A stretch of DNA of 56,174 nucleotides from JBFWUW01 sp050247075 (GCA_050247075.1 JBFWUW010000049.1:1-56174), one strand, 5' to 3'; counted from the stretch's first letter, positions 15,924 to 25,095 are shown. The notes: generated from the letters alone by a model not told the origin. A program made the numbers and translations.

Positions 15924-17075
15924 TTATTCTTGTTCTTGCGCTTCGACGGCGGCCGACTTGGCGGGTCGCGGCCCAAACCGCCGGTGGCGGTAGATTTGCA
16001 AGCCGTGGGCCGAGTGGTACAGCCCGCCGCATTCCAGCGGCAGATCGGCCGTGTCCAGAAACAGGTCGGCCAGGGTAATGGCCGCGTTTTCAAACCACGG
16101 TTCTCGCAGTTGCTCATCGGTCAGGGCGATCGACAAGAACTCCAGCGTATGGCCCGAAGTGTTGAGTTGCAGCGAGACGTCGGGCGACGTCGCCGACCTC
16201 TCCAGAAACTTGACAGAGAACGTGCCATCTTGCTGCTGATGTTCTTTGAATGTCTGAATGGATTCTTGGATGACGTCGTGCGCCAGCTTCCACCCGCCCG
16301 TTAAGTCTTCATCCTTGACTTTGAGTTCGTTCTTGTAGCGGTTAAGCGCCGAGGTCAACCCATAGAGACGGTGCGTGCCGCCGCAAGCGCTCTCATTCAG
16401 GTTTTGCACGGCTTCCATGCCGACGAGTTTTTCTAGCGTCCATTCGCTGCCATCCTGGGCGGTCCAACGGGCGTCGAGCGGAAGATACGTGGCAAGGCCC
16501 ATCAGCGTCCAAGTCGCTTCTTGCCCGTCGCGAACGGTCCATTTGACCTGTTCGATCACGTCCTGCATGGTGTAGGTGTTGGTTTCACTCCCTTCATGGA
16601 CGACCAGTGTTTGGTCCGCGGGAATGCCTATCTGCGACAGATACCCAAACCATTGGTTTTCGTGTCCCTGGCCGGTTAGCGTGCCGGATTCCAACAAAGA
16701 GTCGAGCCCTTTCTCGCCCTTCATGAACCGCCAGCCGTTCAACTCGCCCCCTTCCAGTAGGTACTTGATCGCGCAGACATCCTTGCCGTCGGCTTCGATG
16801 TAAAGTTCCGGGCCGTAGGCCAAAATTCCGTGGACGATCTGCCAGGCGGCTTGGTCCTTGGTGGACATCCGCCGCGCGGCGCAAGCGTCGATCGCCTCGT
16901 CTAACAGGTCGCGCAACTGGTCGTCGGTCAATGGTTCGTCAGCAGCCAGTTCGGCGTCGGCGGCATCTTGCAGTGCCTGGCTGGGAGAGGAATTAAGGCA
17001 ACCGGCCAAACCCGCCAGCAGCATCGCCAGCAACATACAGACGGATGTGCCGCGGGCCAAAGCAGAGATTGTCAT
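15924..17075 (-). CDS. Planctomycete lipoprotein of unknown function
   Basis: A 383-residue protein. ATG 17075 gives a proper signal (CMLLAMLLAGLAGC) with lipobox cysteine near residue 26; an upstream extension would precede it and is rejected. The mature part is helical, with conserved-looking stretches MSTKDQAAWQIVHG, DGKDVCAIKYLLEGG and GHENQWFGYLSQIG, and could form an alpha/alpha barrel. Relatives in planctomycetes carry no useful functional name. It converges with the amidohydrolase gene across 100 bases. Confidence 0.7.
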   Translation of the reverse strand: MTISALARGTSVCMLLAMLLAGLAGCLNSSPSQALQDAADAELAADEPLTDDQLRDLLDEAIDACAARRMSTKDQAAWQIVHGILAYGPELYIEADGKDVCAIKYLLEGGELNGWRFMKGEKGLDSLLESGTLTGQGHENQWFGYLSQIGIPADQTLVVHEGSETNTYTMQDVIEQVKWTVRDGQEATWTLMGLATYLPLDARWTAQDGSEWTLEKLVGMEAVQNLNESACGGTHRLYGLTSALNRYKNELKVKDEDLTGGWKLAHDVIQESIQTFKEHQQQDGTFSVKFLERSATSPDVSLQLNTSGHTLEFLSIALTDEQLREPWFENAAITLADLFLDTADLPLECGGLYHSAHGLQIYRHRRFGPRPAKSAAVEAQEQE

Positions 17076-17366
17076 GGGCAAACAGGCGGTCTCAAAGGCC
17101 GCAGTGCAGCCGATCCGTCGTTCCGAGCGGAAAGTCGATTCCAGCCAGACTTTCGCAGGCAAACCTTGTCGCAAGAAAGGTACGGAACGAGGATACCATG
17201 CAAAGGTAGGTAAATCCAGTTGATGAGAAAACACGGGGGAAATGCAACGATAATGCCGGTGGTGACGTGGTCCGTACCCACCAAACGTGTAGAATGGAAC
17301 AAAACTTGCATCTGGCACGTAATGAATTGGTCGTTTCTGTCAATTCGTGTCTAATCGCCGCATAAC

Positions 17367-18086
17367 ATGCCATTTTCATTCGGTTTCTTTTTTGATCCCA
17401 TGTACTTTGTCTACTTGGCCCCCGCTTTGTTGCTGGGAATGTGGGCCCAGTGGCGAGTTCGTTCGACGTATGCCGCGACGTCGCAAATGCCGGCCAGCCT
17501 GAGCGGAGCGGCGGCGGCCAGATACGTCCTTAAATCGGCCGGTTTAGACGACGTGGCGATCGAGGAAATACCGGGCCAATTGAGCGACCACTACGACCCG
17601 CAAGCCAAGGTGCTAAGGCTCAGCCACGAAGTCTACCGGGGCAATACGCTGGCAGCCGTGGGAATTGCCGCGCACGAAGCGGGCCACGCTTTGCAAGACG
17701 CCGAGCGTTACATGCCGCTGGTGGTCCGCAACGCGGCGGTGCCGGCAGCCAATTTTGGCTCCAAGATATCCATAGTGCTGCTGATGGTTGGATTCATGCT
17801 GAGTTACCGGGGGGGTGGGCTGGGCAACACATTAATCCTGGTGGGTTTGGGGGCTTTCGGGCTGACCGTGGCCGTGCAGCTAATCAATTTGCCGGTCGAG
17901 TTTGACGCCAGCGCCCGCGCCAAGCGGCAGTTGGTGGAACTGGGGGTGATCGACCAGCAGGGCCTGGCGGAAGTCAGCCGGGTGCTAGGGGCGGCGGCGT
18001 GGACCTACGTAGCCGCCACGCTGCAAACCGTAATGACGCTGCTGTATTACGTCTCTATCTTTGCCGGCGGAGATAGGCGGCGGTAG
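17367..18086 (+). CDS. YugP-type membrane zinc metallopeptidase
   Basis: A 239-residue membrane protein of the Zn_peptidase_2 (YugP) family. The motif AAHEAGHALQ near residues 98-107 supplies the HExxH zinc ligands. It has an N-terminal transmembrane segment (MYFVYLAPALLLGMW), two central ones (KISIVLLMVGFML, TLILVGLGAFGLTVAV) and one at the C-terminus. The segment INLPVEFDASARAKRQL is a family hallmark. Length matches the family. Its substrates are unknown; it may act in membrane protein quality control. Confidence 0.88.
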   Translation: MPFSFGFFFDPMYFVYLAPALLLGMWAQWRVRSTYAATSQMPASLSGAAAARYVLKSAGLDDVAIEEIPGQLSDHYDPQAKVLRLSHEVYRGNTLAAVGIAAHEAGHALQDAERYMPLVVRNAAVPAANFGSKISIVLLMVGFMLSYRGGGLGNTLILVGLGAFGLTVAVQLINLPVEFDASARAKRQLVELGVIDQQGLAEVSRVLGAAAWTYVAATLQTVMTLLYYVSIFAGGDRRR

Positions 18087-18096
18087 AGACAACCGA

Positions 18097-18861
18097 CTAG
18101 GTCGTCAGCGGTAGGTCCGCGGATACGAACTGGCTAAAGGCCTCTTGCGCCGCGGCCATGTCGTGTTCGCGTGGGACTAGCAGCCCACGCAGGCGAGCGC
18201 GAAGAATAACCCCCTTTTCCAAACGATTCTGGAACAGCGAGTGGCTGAGCGTGATCCTCTCTCCTGAAGGCGAAACATCGCCGATGGGTTCATCTTCGCC
18301 TATGTCGGTGGGATGCACGATCTCGACATAGGAATGCCCAGGCAGATATTGGCAACGGAGCAACGTGCAGCTTACCTTGGCCGGGGCCGCGAACTTCGTC
18401 ATACCAGAGTTGCGGCCCACCGGTGAAAACTCGCCCGTATCGGCGTCGGCCAGACGAAACGCCGCCGAGGCCGGCACTTGACTGACGGCGGTCAATCGGG
18501 GGCAGGTTTCCCACTCTGGAGTTTGCACCGAAACTTGCAGATCAAACCCCAACGAGTCGGCTGGCAACTGGCCGGCCGGAATGGCCCGCCAATAGATCTG
18601 CACTCGAACCGGAAACTCCGCGCTGTCTGGATAGGTTGCCACCAGGTCTGAACCGCGCTGATAAACGTCGGCGGGTTCCAGGTTGGCATCGCCATGAAAG
18701 TCGACACCCAAGACCTGGCCGCAGCCAGCCTGTTGGCCACGGAGAGGGCCGGCCTGTTGAATCGTCAGGCCCGCACGGGGTGTTCGCAAGTCACTTTGGG
18801 CGGAAAAGCCGCCCAAGGTGCAACTGGCACGCGGCGGGGTTAAGTTCCACAACTGCTTCAT
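18097..18861 (-). CDS. Hypothetical planctomycete protein
   Basis: A 254-residue soluble-looking protein, mostly beta by composition, with segments such as ADSLGFDLQVSVQT, RLTAVSQVPASAAFRLADADTG and PGHSYVEIVHPTDIGEDE. There is no signal peptide or known motif. Its start forms an ATGA overlap with the end of a short upstream frame that spans an intrinsic terminator, raising the possibility of attenuated expression. It converges with the metallopeptidase gene, with only 10 bases between stops. Confidence 0.65.
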   Translation of the reverse strand: MKQLWNLTPPRASCTLGGFSAQSDLRTPRAGLTIQQAGPLRGQQAGCGQVLGVDFHGDANLEPADVYQRGSDLVATYPDSAEFPVRVQIYWRAIPAGQLPADSLGFDLQVSVQTPEWETCPRLTAVSQVPASAAFRLADADTGEFSPVGRNSGMTKFAAPAKVSCTLLRCQYLPGHSYVEIVHPTDIGEDEPIGDVSPSGERITLSHSLFQNRLEKGVILRARLRGLLVPREHDMAAAQEAFSQFVSADLPLTT

Positions 18862-19121
18862 GCCTGCACGTTAGGGGATCGATTCAAGTTGCCGTCGAAC
18901 GAATGCGCGGTTATTACCCACGCGGCAATAAAAAAACCCCGCCGTCCGTTATGCACGAAGCGGCGGGGCCGGAACAGAGAAGAGGCCGTGAGGTATCTGA
19001 GAAAATTTTGTCGCGGTGCCAAACAAAGCAACACCGGAGACTTGCAGATTGACCTCAATAGGTATGCTTTGATCTTACCAATCCAGCGTGTGGTGTCCAG
19101 CATTTTGATGAAAAAAGTCAT
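18858..19121 (-). CDS. Candidate small leader or basic peptide ORF with a consensus ribosome site
   Basis: An 87-codon frame begins at ATG 19121, four bases after AGGAGG, one of the best ribosome binding sites in the window. The product is basic (MTFFIKMLDTTRWIGKIKA, then RPRRFVHNGRRG) and matches nothing I know. The frame passes through an intrinsic terminator at about codons 52-64 and its stop overlaps the next gene's start as ATGA. It may be a leader peptide in an attenuator, a short real protein, or part of a small RNA gene. Confidence 0.4.
   Translation of the reverse strand: MTFFIKMLDTTRWIGKIKAYLLRSICKSPVLLCLAPRQNFLRYLTASSLFRPRRFVHNGRRGFFIAAWVITAHSFDGNLNRSPNVQA
18930..18968 (-). terminator. 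Intrinsic terminator inside a short minus-strand ORF
   Basis: On the minus strand CCCCGCCG (18968-18961), a 16-base loop and CGGCGGGG (18944-18937) are followed directly by TTTTTTT (18936-18930). This is a good rho-independent terminator. The nearest transcription source upstream is the element carrying the AGGAGG-led ORF at 19121; the next gene downstream starts at 18861. Confidence 0.75.
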
Positions 19122-19353
19122 CGTACCTCCTAGTGGGTGCGCCGGTTGCGAGAGGGACGGGCACCTGCCATGATCGTCCAGATGTGTCCTGGGTCAGCAA
19201 ATGCGGGCCGATCTGGCGGCCTGTTGCCATCAGCCTGAATATCCATAAGATTACTCGCAACAACACCTTACGTTCGACTTGTCGTGCTCGGCGTGGCGTT
19301 CAACTTGGTTGCCGACCTGCTTACGTGTATTCATCTTTCCGCGGGAGAATTTC
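19122..19353. other. Intergenic region ahead of the inositol-phosphatase gene
   Basis: This stretch separates the leftward short ORF from the rightward inositol-monophosphatase gene. A second leftward frame of 51 codons from ATG 19230 to a stop at 19075 overlaps the AGGAGG-led start but has only a weak ribosome site. TTGTTG and TATTCA with a 16-base spacer on the minus strand (about 19266-19239) could be a promoter. Nothing firmer is seen. Confidence 0.35.
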
Positions 19354-20130
19354 ATGAGCGACTTTCTGGCGATTTGCGAGCAGGCGGCCAGGGCCGGGGG
19401 AGCCGTCCTGCAAGAATGGGCCGGAAAGTTCTCCGTGCGAGAAAAAGGCCCGGCCGACCTGGTGACCGAAGCCGACTTGGCCTCGCAGGAGGCCGTTAAG
19501 AAGGTCGTGCTGGGGGCCTTCCCGCAGCATGGTTTTCTGGGCGAAGAAGGGGGCTATGTTCCCGTGGAAGATGGCGGGTATCGTTGGGTGGTCGATCCGC
19601 TGGATGGCACCACCAACTACGTTCACGGGGTACCGCAATATGCGGTCTCGGTCGCCCTGGAGCAAGGTGACACATTGCTGGCCGCGACCGTCTTTGATCC
19701 CTGCTCGCAGGAATGTTTTACGGCGGCGGCCGGCCAAGGGGCCTGGCTCAATGGCCGCAAAATTGTCCCGAGTGATGTGACGGCCGCCAATCGGTCGTTG
19801 GTTGCGGTGAGTTTGCCGCCCACCGTCCAGAGGTCGGGAGCCGAGATACCAGCCTTGGTGGAGTCGATGATGGCGGCCCAGGCGATTCGCCGCATGGGTT
19901 CGGCGGCGCTCAATCTGGCGTATGTGGCTTGTGGGCGGTTCGACGCGGCTTGGGCGGCCGATACGAAAGCCTGGGATGTCGCTGCCGGGTTCTTGTTAAT
20001 CCGCGAAGCAGGCGGAATCATCACCGACCTGGACGGCAGCCGTGCCACGCTGGTACGGCCGCGGTTTCTGGCAGCTTCCACCGCCCCGCTGCACGAGCAG
20101 TGGATGTCGATTGTGAAAGTTCTGGCGTAG
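19354..20130 (+). CDS. suhB: Inositol-1-monophosphatase family protein
   Basis: A 258-residue magnesium-dependent phosphatase. The metal-binding motifs are complete: GEEGG near residues 63-67, DPLDGTTNYVHG with D81 and D84, and WDVAAGFLLIREAGG near residues 213-227. ATG 19354 follows GGGAGAATTTC, while an upstream extension lacks a site. Members dephosphorylate inositol phosphate, histidinol phosphate or PAP-like substrates; the symbol is the closest general match and substrate is not certain. Confidence 0.85.
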   Translation: MSDFLAICEQAARAGGAVLQEWAGKFSVREKGPADLVTEADLASQEAVKKVVLGAFPQHGFLGEEGGYVPVEDGGYRWVVDPLDGTTNYVHGVPQYAVSVALEQGDTLLAATVFDPCSQECFTAAAGQGAWLNGRKIVPSDVTAANRSLVAVSLPPTVQRSGAEIPALVESMMAAQAIRRMGSAALNLAYVACGRFDAAWAADTKAWDVAAGFLLIREAGGIITDLDGSRATLVRPRFLAASTAPLHEQWMSIVKVLA

Positions 20131-20232
20131 ATAAACTCGCCGGTTTATCCTGGCGAAGAGCGGATACGTATCCCATTTTAACCTGGGGTTGCTGCTCGGG
20201 CCGGGTAGCAAGGATTGGGCCAAAGCACGATT

Positions 20233-21375
20233 ATGCCAATTGTCGTCCATTGCCCAGCATGCGGACGCGAGATTCGTGCCAACGATAACCTCGCGGGCCT
20301 AATCGTTGCCTGCCCCGATTGCCGCCAAGCAGTTGCCGTTCCCCCTCCGGCACCGGCCTCCTCGACCTTTCCCCCAGCGGCTACCCCCTTGCGGCCGGTC
20401 CAACGGGTCTTCGCGGATGCTCCGTCGCCGCACCAACCAACAAGGCCTTCGCCGCCCGCGGCCTCCAGACCAAGTTTTCCAGCGGCTAGTTCTGCTTCGC
20501 CCCCAGAAAGTGACCCACACCTTCCACCGGCCAGTAGCGGGCAAATCTGGTACGTCAAAACACCTGATGGACAGACCTTGGGGCCGATGTCGCGCGAACG
20601 ACTGAACGAATGGGCCGTAAGTGCTGGATTTGCACCGAATAGCCTGATCTGGTCGGAGGGCAGCACGCTTTCGGTTTGGGCGGGCGAGATGTTTGCCTAC
20701 CTAGTGCCGAACACTCCGCCAATTCCGGACAAGGTGGAAGCCGGCGTGCTGAATGCCGACGCGTTCGAGGCTCGCCCGCGTCCAGATGAGCGAGCCATCA
20801 AACGCAATCGCCGCCGTCAACGCCACCGGCAGCGGCGAGCGGAACGGCGAGCCGAGTGGCTGCGCGCGATTCCATCCTGGATCTGGACCGGGCTGGTTGT
20901 GCTGGGATTGTTGCTGGTCTCCATGCTGGTGTCGGCCTTCTTCGCGGAGATGTCGATCGGCCTGGCTCGGCTATGGGCGCTCGCGGGCATACTGATTTAT
21001 TTCATCGCGTTTGTCATGTTTTGGTTTGCCGTGCATGAGGACGACTGGTTCTGGTCGTTTCTGTTGCTGATTGAGCGATTGGTGATGCTGATGATGGTCT
21101 TGGCCCTGTTGCTTCCCGCGGTGGAACGCGGCATGTTGGCCATGCCCGACAATTCGTTTCAGGCGCGGGTCGTGTTCTACGCCACGTTTTTTTCGGCCAT
21201 GTCGATTCCAAACGCGTTCATCCCCATTCCGTTGTTTTCGCTGTGGTACATCGCCACGCATTGGGACGAAGTCTGGCCCTGTTTGCTGTTTCAAGTCTTG
21301 GGAACCATCTGTTGGCTACTGGTCCCCTTGTTGTTGCTGGTTTCCGCCGGCGGAACATCCAGCGGCCTGTTGTGA
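20233..21375 (+). CDS. Zinc-ribbon / GYF_2 domain membrane protein
   Basis: A 380-residue protein in three parts. Residues 1-35 form a zinc ribbon with cysteines in HCPACGRE and VACPDCRQ. A proline/serine-rich linker leads to a GYF_2 (DUF4339) domain near residues 105-155 (WYVKTPDGQTLGPMSRERL). A basic arginine-rich stretch (RNRRRQRHRQRRAERRAEW) then precedes five or so transmembrane segments. ATG 20233 starts directly at the zinc ribbon. Such domain chains are common in planctomycetes; GYF_2 likely mediates protein interaction on the cytoplasmic face. Confidence 0.75.
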   Translation: MPIVVHCPACGREIRANDNLAGLIVACPDCRQAVAVPPPAPASSTFPPAATPLRPVQRVFADAPSPHQPTRPSPPAASRPSFPAASSASPPESDPHLPPASSGQIWYVKTPDGQTLGPMSRERLNEWAVSAGFAPNSLIWSEGSTLSVWAGEMFAYLVPNTPPIPDKVEAGVLNADAFEARPRPDERAIKRNRRRQRHRQRRAERRAEWLRAIPSWIWTGLVVLGLLLVSMLVSAFFAEMSIGLARLWALAGILIYFIAFVMFWFAVHEDDWFWSFLLLIERLVMLMMVLALLLPAVERGMLAMPDNSFQARVVFYATFFSAMSIPNAFIPIPLFSLWYIATHWDEVWPCLLFQVLGTICWLLVPLLLLVSAGGTSSGLL

Positions 21376-21413
21376 ACCGGCAACACCCAGGGCGGTGGCG
21401 TTACAATTAATCC

Positions 21414-22082
21414 ATGAACCATCCCTGGACCCATTTGGCCGCCCAACAAACCATGCTCCGCGAGCATCTGGTGGCGCGCGGCATCGACAATCCGCGAGTC
21501 TTGCAAGCGCTAGCCAGCGTTCCGCGGGAAAAGTTCGTACCGCCCGATTGCCAAGAGTCGGCTTACGATGACCGCGCTTTGCCGATCGACTGCGACCAGA
21601 CCATCAGCCAGCCGTTCATTGTGGCGCTGATGACGCAATCGCTGGAATTGAACGGCTACGAACATGTGCTGGAAATTGGCACGGGCAGCGGGTATCAAAC
21701 CGCTATCCTTTGCCAACTGGCTGGCGACGTAGTGAGTATTGAAAGGCACTCCGGCCTGTCAGCGCGGGCCGGCCGGCTATTGCACGAATTGGGATGCCGC
21801 AACCAAACGTTGATTGTCGGCGACGGCAGCCAAGGCCACGCCGATCTGGCTCCCTACGACCGCATCATCGTCACGGCGGCCGCGCGTGGCATTCCGCCCA
21901 TGTTGTGGGGGCAACTGGCCGAAGGTGGAACGATCGTCATACCACTGGGCGGCGAGGATTCGCAGATGTTGCGGGCCATTCGCAAACTAGGTGGCCAGGC
22001 CATCGCCCGCGATCTTTCGCCCTGCCGGTTTGTGCCGCTGATCGGCGAGTCGGGCTGGCCGCCGGAGCAAGGGCCCGCGTAA
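21414..22082 (+). CDS. pcm: Protein-L-isoaspartate O-methyltransferase
   Basis: A 222-residue SAM-dependent methyltransferase that repairs isoaspartyl residues in aged proteins. The SAM-binding motif EIGTGSGYQTAIL lies near residues 85-97, preceded by the substrate-side DQTISQPFIVALM and followed by YDRIIVTAAA and GGTIVIPLG. Length fits the family. It starts 38 bases after the membrane-protein gene and converges with the sugar-binding protein gene across 24 bases. Confidence 0.92.
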   Translation: MNHPWTHLAAQQTMLREHLVARGIDNPRVLQALASVPREKFVPPDCQESAYDDRALPIDCDQTISQPFIVALMTQSLELNGYEHVLEIGTGSGYQTAILCQLAGDVVSIERHSGLSARAGRLLHELGCRNQTLIVGDGSQGHADLAPYDRIIVTAAARGIPPMLWGQLAEGGTIVIPLGGEDSQMLRAIRKLGGQAIARDLSPCRFVPLIGESGWPPEQGPA

Positions 22083-22106
22083 GTAATGGTGCAAGAGTGG
22101 CGGCAT

Positions 22107-23156
22107 CTACACCAGGCAATGCCTGGGGTCTGCCTGGTAAAGCATGGCCTCCAGGTTGTTTGTTTCCAGCGTTACCAAGGGGCCGGGGGTGATGATCTCC
22201 AAGGGGACGGAATCGACCGGTTCCTGATTGCGGACCATGAACTGGCCCAGCACCAGGGCGGTCATGTGGATCAAGCAGACCGGATTGACGGTCGAGGCGT
22301 ACAGGCGGCCTTCGCGAATGGCGGTCAGGCCTTCCTTCTGTCCGTCCACCGCCGTAATCACCATGTCCTTGTGGATGGTCCCCTCTAACGCTGGAATGCA
22401 GGCGATGGCCATGTCGTCGCTGTGGAAGAAAGCCCCAGCAATGGGGTCGGTCGATTGGGCCAACAACGTCTCGAACTCGTTGCGGGCTTTTTCTTTTTTC
22501 CAATCGCACCAGCGGACGCCGCCCCCCAGCACCTCCACGTCGGGATACTCAGCGGCGATCCTTTCAAAACCTTTCCTTCGGCCTTGCGCGCCGCTATGGG
22601 CCGACAAGCCGCCGATATGGATGACCTTGCCCTGGCCGCCAATTTTATCCATTAGCGCTTTGGTGCTCGACGCACCCATGAACTCCTGGTCGGGGGTGAC
22701 TTCCAGCCAGACACCCGTGTCGCGCATTTCCTCCGCCGCTACCAGCATGGTGTCCATGGAAATGACCGGAATGTTCCGTTTCTTGAGCTTTTTGACCGGT
22801 TCGGCCAGGCTGTCGATTTGCACGGCCTGAAAACAGCAAAAGTCCCAATCGTCGTCAATCGCCAGGTCGATCTTTTCACGTTGTTTTCCTGAATCGAACT
22901 CGCCATCAAACCAGCTTACGTCCACGCCCAGCAGCCGGCCCCACAACTCGGCCGTGTCCTTGCCCAGTTTGCACCAGGTGCTCTGCAGGCCAGCGTTGGA
23001 GAAACAAGCCTTCAACCGCCGAGGACCGTCGGCCGAGGCAGGCGCGGGCTGGCCGGAATCGCAACCAGCCAACAGGCTGGCCATGCCCAGGCCCGTTCCG
23101 GCGGCCAGGTTTTCCAGAAAGGATCGACGAGACGATGGACCAGAATTCGTGGCCAA
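22107..23156 (-). CDS. Tat-exported sugar-binding lipoprotein of the periplasmic-binding family
   Basis: A 349-residue substrate-binding protein of the Peripla_BP_4 type. I start it at TTG 23156, with GGCGGAG upstream; this places a twin-arginine motif (SSRRSFLE) and lipobox (ASLLAGC) at the N-terminus. The mature protein has family segments such as AIDDDWDFCCFQAV, RNIPVISMDTML, GKVIHIGG and HSDDMAIACIPALEG. No ABC permease or ATPase is adjacent, so it may serve a distant transporter or act as a sensor. Confidence 0.8.
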   Translation of the reverse strand: MATNSGPSSRRSFLENLAAGTGLGMASLLAGCDSGQPAPASADGPRRLKACFSNAGLQSTWCKLGKDTAELWGRLLGVDVSWFDGEFDSGKQREKIDLAIDDDWDFCCFQAVQIDSLAEPVKKLKKRNIPVISMDTMLVAAEEMRDTGVWLEVTPDQEFMGASSTKALMDKIGGQGKVIHIGGLSAHSGAQGRRKGFERIAAEYPDVEVLGGGVRWCDWKKEKARNEFETLLAQSTDPIAGAFFHSDDMAIACIPALEGTIHKDMVITAVDGQKEGLTAIREGRLYASTVNPVCLIHMTALVLGQFMVRNQEPVDSVPLEIITPGPLVTLETNNLEAMLYQADPRHCLV

Positions 23157-23295
23157 GGGAGGACTCCGCCAAGAAAAGAAGACGTTCACTAGAAGCGAGT
23201 AGCATACTGGCCGCAAGCACGATAATCAAAAACTCTGCTGTTCTTCTTCGAGGCCGCCGGGAGCGGGAGCATCGGCCAGAAAACCGCCTGCCGCC

Positions 23296-24630
23296 TCACA
23301 CTTCCTCAATCTTGGGCAGCGTCCAAGGCTGGCGGTACTCTGGCCGCGTGAGGAATTGATTGGCGTCGCTGTCGTCCATGAAGGTATACGTTTGCGGATC
23401 GAACTTCAGCGTCCGCCCGGCGCGCCAGGCGGCGTTGCCCAGGTGGCAGAGCATACTGGAGGGATGCCCGACCGTCTCCAAGTCGGCCGCCGGCTTCTCG
23501 CGGCTGTGCATGCAGTCGATGAAGTTCTGCGCGTGGCCGACATCGTTGTAGCCGCCCGCCTCTTCCTTGATCAGTTTGCCTTTGGCATCGAAGGCCCGGT
23601 AACGCGTATTGCCAATCACGATATAGCCGCCATCGCCAAACACGGCGGCTCCCTCGCTCTCGCCTTCCAGCGGGTAGGGGCTCCAGACGCGCATTTCGTA
23701 GGTCAGCACGCGGCCGGGGTAATCGTAGCTCACCATCAGCGTGTCGGGCCACTCCTGGTCGTCGTCGAAGTAGTACTTGCCGCCGGCGGTGGAAACAGAC
23801 CGAGGCCAGCCAAGCGGGCCTTCTCCCTTGGCTTCCAAAGCCGTCTCCAGCGCCCAGCGGGCGATATCGAGCCGATGGACGCCGTCGTTCCCCAGGTCGC
23901 CCGTGCCCAGGTCAAAGAACCACCGCCACGAACCATGAAATCGCCGTGGGTTGAACTTTCTCAGCGGTGCCGGTCCCAGCCAAAAATCGTAGTCGAACCC
24001 CGCCGGGGCCTCGCTGTCGGCGGGATGGCCGATGGAGCCTTGCTTGCTGCTTTCCCAGGCTTTGGCAAACATCGCCCGGCCCAGATTGCCCGCCCGGATG
24101 TATTCCATCGCGCTGTGCAAGTGTTGGCCGCTGCGGGCCTGGGTGCCCAATTGCACCACGCGCCCGTGCTTCTTGGCGGCGGCGATCATGGTGCGGCCTT
24201 CCAGGATGTTGTGCCCGTCGGGCTTTTCCACGTACACATCCTTGCCCGCCTGACAGGCCATGATGGTCGGAATGGCATGCCAATGGTCGGGTGTTCCCAG
24301 CACGATGGCCTGCACGCTGTCGTCGTCCAAGGCCTGGCGAAAGTCCTTGATTCCTTGCGGCGCGCGGCCCGTTTGCTTGGCGACTTGTTCCAGGCGGCTT
24401 TCACGCACGCCTTCGTCCAGATCGCAGACGTACTTGACATCAACCGTTGGCAAATTGGCAAACGTGGATAGCAGCGAACCGCCACGGCCACGAACGCCCG
24501 CCACGCAGACCGTAACGCGGTCGTTGGCCAAGGCCCGCGCCTGGCGGCTGGCAAAGTGCAAGGCGGTGCCTGCCACCGCCGCGGAAACAGCCGTTTGCGA
24601 CGTTTGGGCCAAGAAATCTCTGCGATGCAT
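23296..24630 (-). CDS. Gfo/Idh/MocA family oxidoreductase, Tat signal
   Basis: A 444-residue NAD(P)-dependent dehydrogenase-like protein. ATG 24630 follows CAGGAG and opens directly on a twin-arginine signal (MHRRDFLAQTSQ, alanine-rich h-region). The Rossmann segment VTVCVAGVRGRGG, the TPDHWHAIP motif and the EKPDGHN motif near residue 150 are all present; residues 235-290 (DYDFWLGPAPLRKF, GSWRWFFDLGTGDLGNDGVH) are typical of exported planctomycete members. It probably acts on saccharides outside the cytoplasm. The neighbouring sugar-binding lipoprotein on the same strand is 139 bases downstream. Confidence 0.88.
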   Translation of the reverse strand: MHRRDFLAQTSQTAVSAAVAGTALHFASRQARALANDRVTVCVAGVRGRGGSLLSTFANLPTVDVKYVCDLDEGVRESRLEQVAKQTGRAPQGIKDFRQALDDDSVQAIVLGTPDHWHAIPTIMACQAGKDVYVEKPDGHNILEGRTMIAAAKKHGRVVQLGTQARSGQHLHSAMEYIRAGNLGRAMFAKAWESSKQGSIGHPADSEAPAGFDYDFWLGPAPLRKFNPRRFHGSWRWFFDLGTGDLGNDGVHRLDIARWALETALEAKGEGPLGWPRSVSTAGGKYYFDDDQEWPDTLMVSYDYPGRVLTYEMRVWSPYPLEGESEGAAVFGDGGYIVIGNTRYRAFDAKGKLIKEEAGGYNDVGHAQNFIDCMHSREKPAADLETVGHPSSMLCHLGNAAWRAGRTLKFDPQTYTFMDDSDANQFLTRPEYRQPWTLPKIEEV

Positions 24631-24812
24631 GGTTGTTTGCTCCTGGAAATGATGAACCTGGCAAAGCCCAACCTGCCGCCAGGATAGCCGATTAGCCGGC
24701 CAGCAACGAAGCAATTTGACGATTTTGCCAGTCCGCCGAGGGAACTTTCTCGATGCCGCCAGACCCTATACCTTGAATGGGCAGTGGCTAGAACGTATTC
24801 TAGGTTTGAGCC

Positions 24813-24886
24813 GCGCCCGTGGCGCAATTGGATAGCGCATCGGTCTTCGGAACCGAGGGTTGCAGGTTCGAATCCTGCCGGGCGTA
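24813..24886 (+). tRNA. tRNA-Arg (anticodon UCG)
   Basis: A 74-base cloverleaf: acceptor GCGCCCG with CGGGCGT (one terminal G-U), anticodon stem TCGGT/ACCGA with loop CTTCGGA giving UCG, and T arm GCAGG-TTCGAAT-CCTGC. The discriminator is A and CCA is not encoded. It reads CGA and related codons. No element is visibly inserted at it. Confidence 0.94.
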
Positions 24887-25095
24887 TTGCACGGTTCGTC
24901 CCGCCAGGTGATGTGATTCAACCATATCCCGTGTACCGGCGGAACAACATTTCGTACCAGGACGCTCGCACGCAGGTAACGGCGAACGATTGAAACAGCC
25001 CTTCGCGCCCAGCGGCGGGACCAATTATCCACGGAGCGGGGCGCGGCTGGGTTGGCGGATTTTACGAGCGACTCACGACTGGTTAGCGGACTTTC

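Noticed and set aside
19108..19173. Short plus-strand peptide with a CxxC pair
   Set aside because: Only about 20 codons and no ribosome binding site; it lies opposite the AGGAGG element.
18858..19270. tmRNA, SRP RNA or RNase P RNA
   Set aside because: I looked for a tRNA-like end, the SRP loop and RNase P core sequences and saw none.
23356..24471. 371-codon plus-strand frame
   Set aside because: Antisense to the Gfo/Idh/MocA gene, which has full motifs.
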